Positions 43,848-52,266 of a DNA stretch of 64,000 bases are shown one piece after another. Origin of the DNA: an uncultured Actinomycetes bacterium (GTDB lineage: Bacteria > Actinomycetota > Actinomycetes > Nanopelagicales > Nanopelagicaceae); NCBI GenBank assembly GCA_903834145.1, contig CAILHY010000010.1:97907-161906 (forward strand), read 5' to 3'. The notes beneath the pieces were generated by a model. The model searched no databases. It was given only the letters and a program-made list of their open reading frames with translations, and was not told where the DNA came from. Within the stretch, counting starts at the first letter, position 1; every line of letters starts with the position of its first letter. The translations under genes and the position numbers were made by a program.

Positions 43848-44849
43848 ATGACGATTCCGCCGCTCTTGATGGGACATCCACTCGCGAATAAAGAGAATGC
43901 GAGTTACGCGTTATTAACTATGTCGCGCATTCGCAAATTTGAAGAAGCCGTTGAAGATTTATTTGGTCGCGGAATGATGCACGGCACGATGCATTTATCA
44001 ATTGGTCAAGAAGCATCGCCTACTGGCGTGTGTATGGCTCTCAATCTGACAGATCAAATAACCTCAACACATCGCGGACATGGTCATTGCATTGCAAAGG
44101 GCGCAGACTTAATGCGCATGGTTGCCGAATTGCTGGGTAAAGAAAATGGTTATTGCGGCGGACGCGGTGGGTCAATGCATATTGCAGATGTTGAGACCGG
44201 CAATCTTGGGGCCAACGGCATTGTCGGCGGTGGAATTCCCATTGCAGTCGGCGCAGCACTTTCTTCACATTTGATGAAGCGCGGCACTGTTGCCGTTTCA
44301 TTTTTCGGCGATGGTGCTATGAACGAAGGAGCCTTCCATGAAGCCGCGAATCTTGCTGCGGTATGGAAATTGCCTGTAATTTTTGTTTGCGAAAATAATG
44401 GATACGGCATGAGTTCATCCACTGAACTTGCATTCAAGTTGGAGAAACTTTCAGATCGCGGACTTGGATATGGAATTCCAGGTGTAACCATTGATGGAAA
44501 TGATGTGGCAGCGGTCTATGAAGCAACGGAAGCAGCGGTTCAACGAGCTAAAGCAGGAGATGGACCGACGCTTCTTGAATTTGTTACCTATCGTTGGAAA
44601 GGTCACTCTCGATCGGATAAGAACCTTTATCGCACAAAGGAAGAGATTGATGAATGGAAAATAAAGGATCCGATACTTCATTTTGAACAAGTAGTCAGAG
44701 AACGCGGTCTCTTGAACGAGGATGAAATTGGCGAACAGCATCGTCTGGCTACCGAGCAAGTAATTGCCGCGGTCAATGAAGCAATGAAAGGCAATCCGGC
44801 AGATCCTGCGGGATTGCTCGATTCAGTTTTTAAGAAGGTAAGCGCATGA
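43848..44849 (+). CDS. Thiamine-diphosphate dehydrogenase E1 alpha (acetoin/pyruvate-dehydrogenase type)
   Basis: A 333-residue E1 alpha of the acetoin/2-oxoacid dehydrogenase family. Start ATG 43848 follows AAGG by 7 nt. The ThDP-binding segment is GDGAMNEGAFHEAANLAAVWKLPVIFVCENN (GDG...NN); THRGHGHCIAKGAD contacts the cofactor; YRWKGHSRSDKNLYR is the phosphorylation-loop homologue. Length and sequence favour AcoA or the short PdhA type. With E1 beta and E2 it should decarboxylate an oxoacid or acetoin and transfer the acyl group to lipoate. No E3 gene is in the window. Confidence 0.87.
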   Translation: MTIPPLLMGHPLANKENASYALLTMSRIRKFEEAVEDLFGRGMMHGTMHLSIGQEASPTGVCMALNLTDQITSTHRGHGHCIAKGADLMRMVAELLGKENGYCGGRGGSMHIADVETGNLGANGIVGGGIPIAVGAALSSHLMKRGTVAVSFFGDGAMNEGAFHEAANLAAVWKLPVIFVCENNGYGMSSSTELAFKLEKLSDRGLGYGIPGVTIDGNDVAAVYEATEAAVQRAKAGDGPTLLEFVTYRWKGHSRSDKNLYRTKEEIDEWKIKDPILHFEQVVRERGLLNEDEIGEQHRLATEQVIAAVNEAMKGNPADPAGLLDSVFKKVSA

Positions 44850-45844
44850 GCGATCGTAAATTAACCATGTCGGAAGCCCTGCGCGAAGCAATGGCTATTG
44901 CCCTGGATGAGCGCCCTGAGGTTTTCATTCTTGGCGAAGATATCGGTATTTATGGTGGGGCTTTTGGTGTTACCGGAGATCTTTATCATCGCTATGGAAG
45001 TGAGAGAGTTCGAGATACCCCAATCTCTGAACTTGGAATTGTAGGTACGGCCGTTGGAGCAGCGCTTTCTGGCATGCGTCCTATCGTTGAAATCCAGTTC
45101 TCGGATTTCACTGCGCAAGCGATGGATCAAATTGTTAATCAGGCAGCCAAGATTCACTTCATGGTCGGCGGCGGATTGCATGTGCCACTTGTGCTTCGTG
45201 CTGCGAGCGGTTCCGGAACAGGCGCAGCTGGACAACATTCCCAAAGCCTTGAAGGATGGTTTGCAAACGTACCTGGGCTCAAAGTAGTGATGCCATCATC
45301 GCCTTATGAAGCCAAGGGTTTGCTGCTCGCCGCAATCGATGACCCTAACCCGGTCATTTTCATGGAACATAAACTTCTCTACAAGGTTGCCGGCACGGAG
45401 GATGTTCCTGAGGGCGCATACAGAATTCCACTGGGTGTTTCGCGAGTGGTCCGCGAAGGAAAAGATCTCACAGTCGTTGCAACGGGCATCATGGTTTCTC
45501 GCACGCTGGCAGCAGCTCACGAGCTAGATAAAGAAGGGATTACGTTGACGCTCATCGATCCGCGAACAATCTCCCCACTTGATATGGATCCCGTCTATGA
45601 ATCTTTGGAAAAAACCGGACGTCTCATGGTTGTGCAAGAAGCACCAGAGCACGGAGGTTTCATTAACGAAGTCATTGCCAAAGTTGTTACGAGCACCTCG
45701 TTGGGGCACTTGATTGCACCTGTTGCCAGGCTTGCAGGTATGAATGTGCCAATTCCTTACGCTCCTCAATTGGAGAAGGCTGCGGTTCCACAAGTTGATG
45801 ACATTATTAAAAAGGCGCGTGAAGTGGTTGCTAGCTGGCGATGA
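44846..45844 (+). CDS. Thiamine-diphosphate dehydrogenase E1 beta
   Basis: A 332-residue E1 beta subunit. Transketolase pyrimidine domain with LGEDIGIYGGAFGVTGDLYHRYG and ISELGIVGTAVGAALSGMRPIVEIQFSDF (the Glu of TPIxE-like contact to ThDP N1'), then QHSQSLEGWFANVPGLKVVMPS and the C-terminal transketolase domain VVQEAPEHGGFINEVIA. ATGA overlaps with both neighbours show a tight operon. Confidence 0.88.
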   Translation: MSDRKLTMSEALREAMAIALDERPEVFILGEDIGIYGGAFGVTGDLYHRYGSERVRDTPISELGIVGTAVGAALSGMRPIVEIQFSDFTAQAMDQIVNQAAKIHFMVGGGLHVPLVLRAASGSGTGAAGQHSQSLEGWFANVPGLKVVMPSSPYEAKGLLLAAIDDPNPVIFMEHKLLYKVAGTEDVPEGAYRIPLGVSRVVREGKDLTVVATGIMVSRTLAAAHELDKEGITLTLIDPRTISPLDMDPVYESLEKTGRLMVVQEAPEHGGFINEVIAKVVTSTSLGHLIAPVARLAGMNVPIPYAPQLEKAAVPQVDDIIKKAREVVASWR

Positions 45845-46896
45845 GCACCTTTGATTATGCAGTGATCATGCCGAAGATGAGTATGACAATGGAAGAAGGG
45901 GAACTTCTTGCAATTCGGGTCAATGTCGGAGATTTAGTTAAATCAGGAGACGTCCTCTTCGATGTTGCCACAGATAAAATTGATATGGAAGTTGAATCAC
46001 CTGCCGATGGAGTTGTAAAAGAAATCATGGGACAAATCGGTTCAACAATGTTGGTCGGTGCGCCTGTGTTGATGTTAGAAACAACAACGCAAGTTATGAG
46101 TTTCGATTTCAATACTCCATCACCCGTGGTTGAAACCCCTGCGGAGGTTTCCATCGTTACCCCCGTTGTGATTCCGACATCCCCTCAAGGGAGCGTTAAA
46201 GCGGTACCTAAAGCTCGCGTAATTGCACGAGAACGCGGTATTGATCTTGCCAGCATTTCACCAACTGGCCCAGATGGCACGATCACATGGGAAGATATTT
46301 CCAACCCACAACTTGCCGGTGCTCACGATGCACGAAAGGCTGCAAATCGAAAGATGGTTGCTGGCGCTATTGAAAAAACACGGGGAATTCCGCAGATTTC
46401 GCTTACGAGATTTTCTACCCACACGACCTCTGGTCTTGATGAAGGAAGTGCGCATTTAGTCTCGACTTGGGCACGTATCTTGCGCAGAAATGTGCACTTG
46501 AACCTTTCAACAATTTCTGAAGATCTGCGCGAGCATGTTGGTATCGCTCTCATCATGGAATCTAAATATGGTTTAGCGATGCCCGTCTTTAGGGACCCAG
46601 ACCTTATGGCCGGCAACGACCTTTTACTGTGGATGAAGAAAACTCGTGAGCAAGCTCGTGCAGGCAAGGTTCCGGTTGAAATGCTCACTGGGGCAACCGC
46701 TTCGATATTCGATCTCTCGCACACCAAGATTTCCTCGGCAATCCCGCTTCTACTTCCGTCTCATACAACTGCTTTATCCGTAGGTGCTCCAAATGCCTCA
46801 TTTGGACATTCTGAAATTTCCTTGACCGTTGATTTGCGTTTTTGTGATGCGCTGGAAGCTTCCAATTTCCTCGACCAACTCGTTAGCGCCCTGTAA
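45841..46896 (+). CDS. Dihydrolipoamide acyltransferase E2-like protein with altered active site
   Basis: A 351-residue E2. A single lipoyl domain (1-80) has the lipoylated Lys in ATDKIDMEVES; a Pro/Val/Thr-rich linker (~85-115) leads to a peripheral-subunit-binding domain (KARVIARERGIDLASISPTGPDGTITWEDI). The acyltransferase domain (~160-351) retains VGIALIMESKYGLAMPVFRDPDL, but the active-site motif, usually DHRxxDG, reads DLRFCDA: the catalytic His is Leu and the Gly is Ala. It may therefore be a structural or lipoyl-carrier subunit, or use another mechanism. Acyl transfer to CoA may require a second E2 elsewhere. Confidence 0.82.
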   Translation: MSTFDYAVIMPKMSMTMEEGELLAIRVNVGDLVKSGDVLFDVATDKIDMEVESPADGVVKEIMGQIGSTMLVGAPVLMLETTTQVMSFDFNTPSPVVETPAEVSIVTPVVIPTSPQGSVKAVPKARVIARERGIDLASISPTGPDGTITWEDISNPQLAGAHDARKAANRKMVAGAIEKTRGIPQISLTRFSTHTTSGLDEGSAHLVSTWARILRRNVHLNLSTISEDLREHVGIALIMESKYGLAMPVFRDPDLMAGNDLLLWMKKTREQARAGKVPVEMLTGATASIFDLSHTKISSAIPLLLPSHTTALSVGAPNASFGHSEISLTVDLRFCDALEASNFLDQLVSAL

Positions 46897-46922
46897 GTTA
46901 CGTTAGGTATATGAGGAGAACG

Positions 46923-48626
46923 ATGACAGCGATGACAGGGCTTACGGGAATTTCTGCAAGTACGGGCGCCGCCCTTGGTCCCTTTCATGTCATGGCTGCA
47001 GCGCTTCCGAAACCTTCCTCGATTCAATCCGAATTTGGCGCAGAGTTTGAACTCGATGCCCTTTCACGCGCGATAAAAGCTGTCTCCGACGAACTTGGTG
47101 AATTAGCCGCAAGGACAGAAGGCGAAGCTCAAGAAATTTTGTATGCAACACAGGAAATTACGCAAGATAGCGCTCTATTTGCTGAAGCCGAGTCTTTGCT
47201 AGGCCGCGGTCACACTGCCGCGTATTCAATTTGGGAAGCAGCCGAAGTTTTCAAACATTTGTTGACGGGTGCTGGAGGCTATTTAGCCGAACGTGCAAGC
47301 GATGTCACAAATATCCGAGATCGCATTATTTGCGTCCTCTCTGGTGTTGGTTATCCAGAGATTCCTTTACTCGATCACGGCTTTGTGCTTATTGCCCGAG
47401 ATCTATCCCCCGCGGACACAACTGATCTGCAGCCAGGCCAGGTCCTTGCCATCGTTACCGAAGAAGGCGGGCCCACCAGCCACACCGCAATCATTGCAAG
47501 AACTCTTGGAATTCCTGCGGTTGTCGCTTGCAAAGGCGTAGTAGAGGCCGCAAAGAGCGATGAGAGCGCACGTATTGGTGTCGATGCACGCGCAGGTGTT
47601 GTCACTTTTAATCCAAGTGAAGAACTTGCAGCAGAACTGGCGGCCCTCACCGAAACGATTCAGATACGACGCGCCCGCAAACCGTTACGTGTACAGGATG
47701 GATATCAAACTATTGATGGCTTCACGATTCCGATTTATGCAAATATCGGAAGGCTTGATGATGCCGCCGTTGCGATCGAAGCCGGCGCAGATGGTGTCGG
47801 ACTCTTACGCACTGAACTCCTCTTCCTCGATCGTCAAACACCGCCATCACTTTCTGAACAGAGAGAGCTCTACACTCAAATGTTCTCACGCTTTTCTGGA
47901 AAGAAAGTCGTTATTCGCACGCTCGATGCAGGCGCAGATAAACCAATGGCCTTTATTAATTTCACTCACGAACCAAACCCAGCACTTGGAGTACGTGGTT
48001 ATAGAACGATCATGATGAACGAGGAACTTCTCAATATTCAACTAGAAGCAATTTCTGATGCAGCAAAAGCATCCCTGGCTGATGTGTGGGTAATGGCACC
48101 GATGATTACGCTTCCTGATGAGGCGGCACATTTTGTTGCCCTGGCCCACAGTTTTGGCTTGCAAATTGCGGGAGTAATGGTGGAAGTACCTTCAGCGGTA
48201 TTGCTCTCTGATGACATCGCCAAGGCGAGTGATTTTATTTCAATTGGCACAAACGATTTAGGCCAATATCTCCATGCGGCAGATCGTGAGTCCGCACAAC
48301 TTGCACATTTGAATGATCCATGGCAGCCCGCTCTTTTGCATGCAATACATCGAGTTGCAACTTCCGGGAGTGCACATAGTTGTCCCGTTGGAGTGTGTGG
48401 AGAAGCGGCATCGGATCCTGCATTGGCAGCGGTGCTTATTGGTTTGGGAGTAACTAGTTTGTCGTGCAACGTGAGCACACTTCAAGATGTTGCTCAAGCC
48501 ATAACTGCGTTATCGCATGTACAAATGCGCGAAGCCGCGACGGCTGCGCTTCGAGCCACCAATGCAAAAGATGCCAAATTATTTGCTCGCGAACATCTGC
48601 ACAAACTTGCGTCATTAGGTTTGTAA
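46923..48626 (+). CDS. ptsI: PTS enzyme I (phosphoenolpyruvate-protein phosphotransferase)
   Basis: A 567-residue EI that takes phosphate from PEP to HPr. ATG 46923 is 4 nt after AGGAG (46914-46918). His187 in GGPTSHTAIIAR is the phosphorylated residue (E. coli His189). PEP-binding segments include GADGVGLLRTELLFLDR, RTLDAGADKP, GVRGYR and the C-terminal GVCGEAASDP with the active-site Cys. It begins 26 bp after the E2 gene, as the last gene of the dehydrogenase operon, an unusual home for ptsI. Confidence 0.93.
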   Translation: MTAMTGLTGISASTGAALGPFHVMAAALPKPSSIQSEFGAEFELDALSRAIKAVSDELGELAARTEGEAQEILYATQEITQDSALFAEAESLLGRGHTAAYSIWEAAEVFKHLLTGAGGYLAERASDVTNIRDRIICVLSGVGYPEIPLLDHGFVLIARDLSPADTTDLQPGQVLAIVTEEGGPTSHTAIIARTLGIPAVVACKGVVEAAKSDESARIGVDARAGVVTFNPSEELAAELAALTETIQIRRARKPLRVQDGYQTIDGFTIPIYANIGRLDDAAVAIEAGADGVGLLRTELLFLDRQTPPSLSEQRELYTQMFSRFSGKKVVIRTLDAGADKPMAFINFTHEPNPALGVRGYRTIMMNEELLNIQLEAISDAAKASLADVWVMAPMITLPDEAAHFVALAHSFGLQIAGVMVEVPSAVLLSDDIAKASDFISIGTNDLGQYLHAADRESAQLAHLNDPWQPALLHAIHRVATSGSAHSCPVGVCGEAASDPALAAVLIGLGVTSLSCNVSTLQDVAQAITALSHVQMREAATAALRATNAKDAKLFAREHLHKLASLGL

Positions 48627-48779
48627 GACTCTTGCAAGAAAACACTGACCAGTAACTTATATTCACCGCGTAACTCATCAGTAACGGCGAAAAAATAAAC
48701 GCTAAAAGTTTCCCCGAAATGCTTGTGCATTGATGTGTGGCATAGGACACTAAGCCCAATGTTCACCGACTGAACGGAT
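48627..48779 (+). promoter_or_regulatory. Promoter/operator region of the SorC-gutM-srl operon
   Basis: A 153-bp gap. TCTTGCAAGA (48630-48639) is a perfect 10-bp palindrome. TATATT at 48658-48663 is a possible -10 element, though the spacing to TTGCAA within that palindrome is long (20 nt). GTTCA (48761-48765) and TGAAC (48771-48775) form a 15-bp dyad ending just before the SorC start codon; TGAAC half-sites resemble operators of SorC/DeoR-type sugar regulators, so autoregulation is a reasonable inference. Confidence 0.45.
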
Positions 48780-49766
48780 GTGACGATAGTGAAACAGCGC
48801 GATGCGGAGTTAATCCTTCGTGTTGCACGCATGTATTACGAGAAAAATCAGTCACAGGATCAAGTAGCCCGCGTCCTTGGAACCTCACGTTCAAATGTTT
48901 CTCGAATGCTCTCGGATGCAAAGAGATTGGGATTTGTTCAGATAAAAATTGTTGCCCCCATTACACGACATGAAAGTCTTTCCGCGCAGTTGCATAAAGT
49001 TCTCAACATAAAAGATGTTCAAGTAATCGGTTCAGATCGTTCAGAAACAACAATCACCAGTGTGGGTCGCGCAGCAGCTTCGGCGCTCAATAAGTCTTTG
49101 AAAGCTAATAGCACTATTGCAATTTCCTGGGGCAGGGGAGTCGAGGCAACAGTTGTCGAAGTCGCCAGCGAAACTTTGCCAGGTTTGCGAGTGACGCAAC
49201 TTATGGGCGGTTTGTCCACGATTGCGACATCCGTCAGTGCAGAAGAACTGGGACGTACCCTGGCTCAAAATTTGAACGCACAATTCATTCCGCTACTTTC
49301 ACCAGCGGTTGTCAGTAATGCTCGAACTAGAAATACCTTGCTCAATGAAGATTCCATTTCACAGGTGCTTGAAATCTCTCGCAAAGCAGATATCGCCCTC
49401 GTGGGAATTGGCTCACATAATTCACCGTCGAGCGAAGAAGTATTGAAGCATTTCCACCTTACAAAGCCTGAACACGAAAAGATCGCCAAGGTATATGCAG
49501 GCGATGTTTCAGCGCGCTTCTATGATCAAAATGGTCGCTCAATAAGTAGCGAGATGGATAACCGTGTTATCGGGATCACTTTGGATGAACTTTCAAATAT
49601 TCCTTACGTCATCGGTATTGCTGCAGGAAAAGAGAAGGCGCTGGGTGTTATTGGAGCTGCCCGTGCTGGCTTGATTCATACACTCGTGACCGATGTCGCT
49701 TGTGCCGGAGAAGTTCTCAAACTCGCCACATCGGCGAAATTAATGAAAGAGGCAAAAAGCGCATGA
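48780..49766 (+). CDS. SorC-family sugar-responsive transcriptional regulator
   Basis: A 328-residue regulator: N-terminal HTH (KNQSQDQVARVLGTSRSNVSRMLSDAKRLG split around residues 22-52), then the SorC sugar-phosphate-binding domain with SWGRGVEATVVEV, VTQLMGGLST, a VGIGSHNSPSSEE loop and ending GAARAGLIHTLVTD, all typical of SorC/CggR/DeoR(Bs) proteins. Start GTG 48780; GTG 48789 is an alternative. It is the first gene of the glucitol-type PTS operon (gutM overlaps it by ATGA) and probably senses the phosphorylated sugar alcohol. Confidence 0.87.
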   Translation: MTIVKQRDAELILRVARMYYEKNQSQDQVARVLGTSRSNVSRMLSDAKRLGFVQIKIVAPITRHESLSAQLHKVLNIKDVQVIGSDRSETTITSVGRAAASALNKSLKANSTIAISWGRGVEATVVEVASETLPGLRVTQLMGGLSTIATSVSAEELGRTLAQNLNAQFIPLLSPAVVSNARTRNTLLNEDSISQVLEISRKADIALVGIGSHNSPSSEEVLKHFHLTKPEHEKIAKVYAGDVSARFYDQNGRSISSEMDNRVIGITLDELSNIPYVIGIAAGKEKALGVIGAARAGLIHTLVTDVACAGEVLKLATSAKLMKEAKSA

Positions 49767-50185
49767 GTTACCTATCCAAACTATTGCTTGTCATTGCCGC
49801 AATGTGGGTCTCTCAGTTATTCATGGCATTTATGCAGGCACGACGTTTTCAAGCAGACCTTAAAGGTTTAAGAATGCAAGGTACTTCCGCCGTCGGAATG
49901 GGTGGCAAGCGCTATCGGGGCGGACGTGCATTTGTTGCCCTCACTGCCGATGATGAGGGAATTGTTAAGGATGGTTTAGTGCTGAAAGGTTTTACAGTTT
50001 TTGCCAACTCAAAAAAACTGACTAACTACATAGGTTTCTCACTGGACGACATAATCTCAGGCAACTGGGGGAGTGGAGATGAACCCAAGAAAAAGGTGCG
50101 CGAGGCAGCAGAAATGTCCGCGCAACTCATCAAGGATCATCTCTTTCGTGCCGAACAGGGAGAAAAAACAGGCCGGGAAAATTAG
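49763..50185 (+). CDS. gutM: GutM-like glucitol operon activator protein
   Basis: A 140-residue protein of the GutM family. One N-terminal TM helix (LLLVIAAMWVSQLFMAFM, ~7-24) precedes a cytoplasmic domain with LKGLRMQGTSAVGMGGKRYRGGRAFVAL and KGFTVFANSKKL. GutM is an accessory activator in E. coli gut operons; its mechanism is unclear and the membrane helix suggests a link to the permease. ATG 49763 overlaps the SorC stop. Confidence 0.82.
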   Translation: MSYLSKLLLVIAAMWVSQLFMAFMQARRFQADLKGLRMQGTSAVGMGGKRYRGGRAFVALTADDEGIVKDGLVLKGFTVFANSKKLTNYIGFSLDDIISGNWGSGDEPKKKVREAAEMSAQLIKDHLFRAEQGEKTGREN

Positions 50186-50206
50186 AACAACCGGACCTGA
50201 AAATAC

Positions 50207-50220
50207 GCCGCACATGCGGC
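50207..50220 (+). other. Intercistronic hairpin gutM/srlA
   Basis: GCCGCA (50207-50212) and TGCGGC (50215-50220) give a compact GC-rich hairpin in the 57-bp gap before srlA, followed by CTTTATCCTT and then the GAGGAGGG Shine-Dalgarno (50231-50238). There is no real T run, so an RNA-processing or mRNA-stability element is more likely than a terminator. Confidence 0.5.
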
Positions 50221-50242
50221 CTTTATCCTTGAGGAGGGTGAA

Positions 50243-50845
50243 GTGACAGTTAGTGGATTGGTTGCACTTGCAGCCGGTGTCACGGTTGATAAACCAACGG
50301 GCTTTCTTGGCGCGTTGGCTACAGCCGCAGAAGACTTTATTAAAGTCTTCAACAAAGGAGGATCGGTTCTGCTTTCACTTATGGGCGGAATTCTTCCAAC
50401 ACTGATCGTTCTCTTGACTGCAGTAAATGCTCTCGTACGTTTGATTGGCGCGGAGAAGATTGAAAATCTTGGCAAGGCAGCTGCTCGCCCAGGTATTCAG
50501 TGGTACCCAGTGCGCTACATCGTCCTTCCCTTCGTATCTGTCTTCATGCTGACAAACCCAATGGCTTACACCATGGGTCGCTTCCTACCAGAGCGATTGA
50601 AGCCAGCGTTTTATGACTCTGCAGTGTCATTCGTTCACCCAATCTTGGGTATTTTCCCTCACGCAAACCCAGGCGAACTTTTCGTCTATGTCGGTATTGC
50701 TACAGGAATCCAGCAATTGGGATACGGCCTTGGCGATCTAGCGGTGCGTTACTTGCTAGTTGGTTTGGTTGTCATCTTTATCCGCGGAATCGTCACCGAA
50801 GCTATTACAGCCAAGATGATGTCACGAGCAGAGAAGGCGGCCTAA
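50243..50845 (+). CDS. srlA: PTS glucitol/sorbitol-type EIIC2 (SrlA-like)
   Basis: A 200-residue membrane subunit of a Gut-family PTS permease. Several TM segments are evident (SVLLSLMGGILPTLIVLLTAV split at ~45-62; YIVLPFVSVFMLT; FVYVGIATGIQQLGYGL; LLVGLVVIFIRGIVTEAI). The family phrases TNPMAYTMGRFLPERLKPAFYD and HPILGIFPHANPGELFVY are strong SrlA markers. GTG 50243 follows GAGGAGGG. It works with the EIIC1 subunit downstream to transport a sugar alcohol and phosphorylate it. Confidence 0.9.
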   Translation: MTVSGLVALAAGVTVDKPTGFLGALATAAEDFIKVFNKGGSVLLSLMGGILPTLIVLLTAVNALVRLIGAEKIENLGKAAARPGIQWYPVRYIVLPFVSVFMLTNPMAYTMGRFLPERLKPAFYDSAVSFVHPILGIFPHANPGELFVYVGIATGIQQLGYGLGDLAVRYLLVGLVVIFIRGIVTEAITAKMMSRAEKAA

Positions 50846-50848
50846 GTC

Positions 50849-51397
50849 ATGGATGGATTGACAAACTTAATCGTAAAGATCGGCCGCAGTGTTGGTGGCG
50901 TAGTTGGTACTTTGTACCAAGCAGGTCGCGACACTGTTGACACGGTAATCCGCAACGTTATTCCGTTTATGGCGTTTATTTCGTTCATCATCGGATTAAT
51001 TCTGACCACCGGTATCGGTGACTGGATTGCTAAAGCGCTCAAGGGCTCCGCATCATCACTGGGCGGACTTCTTTTGATTTCTATCATTTGCGCAATTCCT
51101 ATCCTGTCTCCATTGCTTGGACCAGGTGCCGTTATTGCACAGATCGTTGGAACTCTTCTTGGTGTTGAAATTGGTAAGGGAAATATCCCAGCCCAATACT
51201 CATTGCCAGCGCTATTTGCTATCAACCCACAGGTTGGTTGCGACTTTATTCCGGTCGGCCTTGCCCTTGGTGAAGCTGAACCAGAAACAGTAGAAATCGG
51301 TGTTCCTGCGGTCTTGTTCTCCCGTTTGATCACTGGCCCATTGGCAGTTGTTATTGCGTACTTCGCCTCATTTGGCTTGTACACCGCATCAAAGTAG
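50849..51397 (+). CDS. PTS glucitol-type EIIC1, separate from EIIB (C-terminal half of SrlE)
   Basis: A 182-residue membrane protein equal to the C-terminal membrane half of EIIBC (SrlE, ~320-340 residues in E. coli). Helices include VIPFMAFISFIIGLILTTGI and LGGLLLISIICAIPILSPLL; the diagnostic phrase is INPQVGCDFIPVGLALGEAEPETVEIGVPAVLFSR. No EIIB Cys domain is present at its N-terminus. The gene begins 3 bp after srlA. The EIIB part occurs as its own gene 96 bp further on, so the usual B-C order is reversed and unlinked. Confidence 0.88.
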   Translation: MDGLTNLIVKIGRSVGGVVGTLYQAGRDTVDTVIRNVIPFMAFISFIIGLILTTGIGDWIAKALKGSASSLGGLLLISIICAIPILSPLLGPGAVIAQIVGTLLGVEIGKGNIPAQYSLPALFAINPQVGCDFIPVGLALGEAEPETVEIGVPAVLFSRLITGPLAVVIAYFASFGLYTASK

Positions 51398-51411
51398 TTT
51401 GGTACGTTAGC

Positions 51412-51449
51412 TTGGCAAGTGCGGGGAATTCAATCTCCGCACTTGCCAA
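51412..51449 (+). other. Long intercistronic hairpin between the divided EIIBC genes
   Basis: TTGGCAAGTGCGGGGA (51412-51427) pairs with TCTCCGCACTTGCCAA (51434-51449), a 16-bp stem with one G-T pair and a 6-nt ATTCAA loop. No T run follows. It lies in a 96-bp gap between EIIC1 and EIIB genes and may protect the upstream mRNA end, act as a partial terminator, or set subunit ratios. Confidence 0.75.
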
Positions 51450-51493
51450 ACTACAATTAGGTTCAATAATTATTCAATCAAAGGGGTTAGACA

Positions 51494-51865
51494 ATGGGAG
51501 ATTTCAAGAGCGTAAAGATCGAAGCCGGCAGAGGTGGCTGGGGCGGTCCGCTCGTAATCACGCCAACAGATGAGAAGCCATACATTTATTCGGTTACTGG
51601 CGGAGGAATCCACCCCATTGCAGCACGTATTGCCGAACTCACGGGCGGCACACCATTCGACGGATTTAAGAGCAGTGTTCCTTTCGACAAGATTGCAGTT
51701 GCCGTCATCGACTGTGGCGGAACTGCGCGCGTTGGTGTGTACCCAATGAAGAAAGTTTTAACAGTTGATATTCACGCGACGAGTCCTGCTGGGCCACTCG
51801 CGATGTTCATCACAAAAGAATTATTCGTCTCGGGCGTTAAAGCCGAACAAATCACTGAGATTTAA
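51494..51865 (+). CDS. PTS glucitol-type EIIB, free-standing domain (N-terminal half of SrlE)
   Basis: A 123-residue soluble EIIB. The sequence matches the N-terminal half of SrlE: IEAGRGGWGGPLVITPT, SVTGGGIHPIAARIAELTGG, DGFKSSVPFDKIAVAVIDCGGTARVGVYP. The Cys of IDCGG is the phosphorylation site candidate; the second Cys often found in TARCG is Val here. AAAGGGG at about 51480-51486 is the Shine-Dalgarno. It receives phosphate from EIIA (next gene) and passes it to the substrate bound by the EIIC subunits. Confidence 0.9.
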   Translation: MGDFKSVKIEAGRGGWGGPLVITPTDEKPYIYSVTGGGIHPIAARIAELTGGTPFDGFKSSVPFDKIAVAVIDCGGTARVGVYPMKKVLTVDIHATSPAGPLAMFITKELFVSGVKAEQITEI

Positions 51866-51870
51866 TTTCA

Positions 51871-52242
51871 TTGTCTGAGGTTGTGTATTCCTCCACTGTT
51901 ACTGCAGTGGGGGCGCTCGTTGCAGATTTTCGCGAACAAGGATTACTCGTGTGGTTTGGTGAAAATGCACCTGAAGAACTCCATGAATTTTCTATTCTGC
52001 ACAAAGTTGATAATCACAAACGTGCGCCGATTGTTGGTGACACCATTGCCATCAATGATGATCACTTCACTGTGCTTGCAGTAGGTGACGTCGCGAGTGA
52101 GAATCTTCTCAATCTAGGACACCTTGATCTCAAAGCAAACGGATTAGCGCAACCAGAGATGCCAGGTGATGTAAACGTAGAAGCTCGTGAATTGCCGATG
52201 ATTAATGTCGGGGATAGACTTCAAGTAATCGCGCAAGACTAG
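51871..52242 (+). CDS. srlB: PTS glucitol-type EIIA (SrlB-like)
   Basis: A 123-residue soluble EIIA of the Gut family. The phosphorylated residue is probably His44 in EFSILHKVDNHK (E. coli SrlB uses His43). The early VTAVGALVADFREQG and late LPMINVGDRLQV match the family. The start is a TTG at 51871 or a GTG at 51883; TTG gives the usual length. It is 5 bp after the EIIB gene. Confidence 0.88.
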   Translation: MSEVVYSSTVTAVGALVADFREQGLLVWFGENAPEELHEFSILHKVDNHKRAPIVGDTIAINDDHFTVLAVGDVASENLLNLGHLDLKANGLAQPEMPGDVNVEARELPMINVGDRLQVIAQD

Positions 52243-52266
52243 AAAAACGAATCGAGCGTTTCGCAT

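Noticed and set aside
50849..51865. Frameshift or sequencing error splitting a normal srlE
   Set aside because: The halves are in the reverse of the normal order, each has its own start (EIIB with a good Shine-Dalgarno), and 96 bp with a hairpin separate them; an indel cannot create that.
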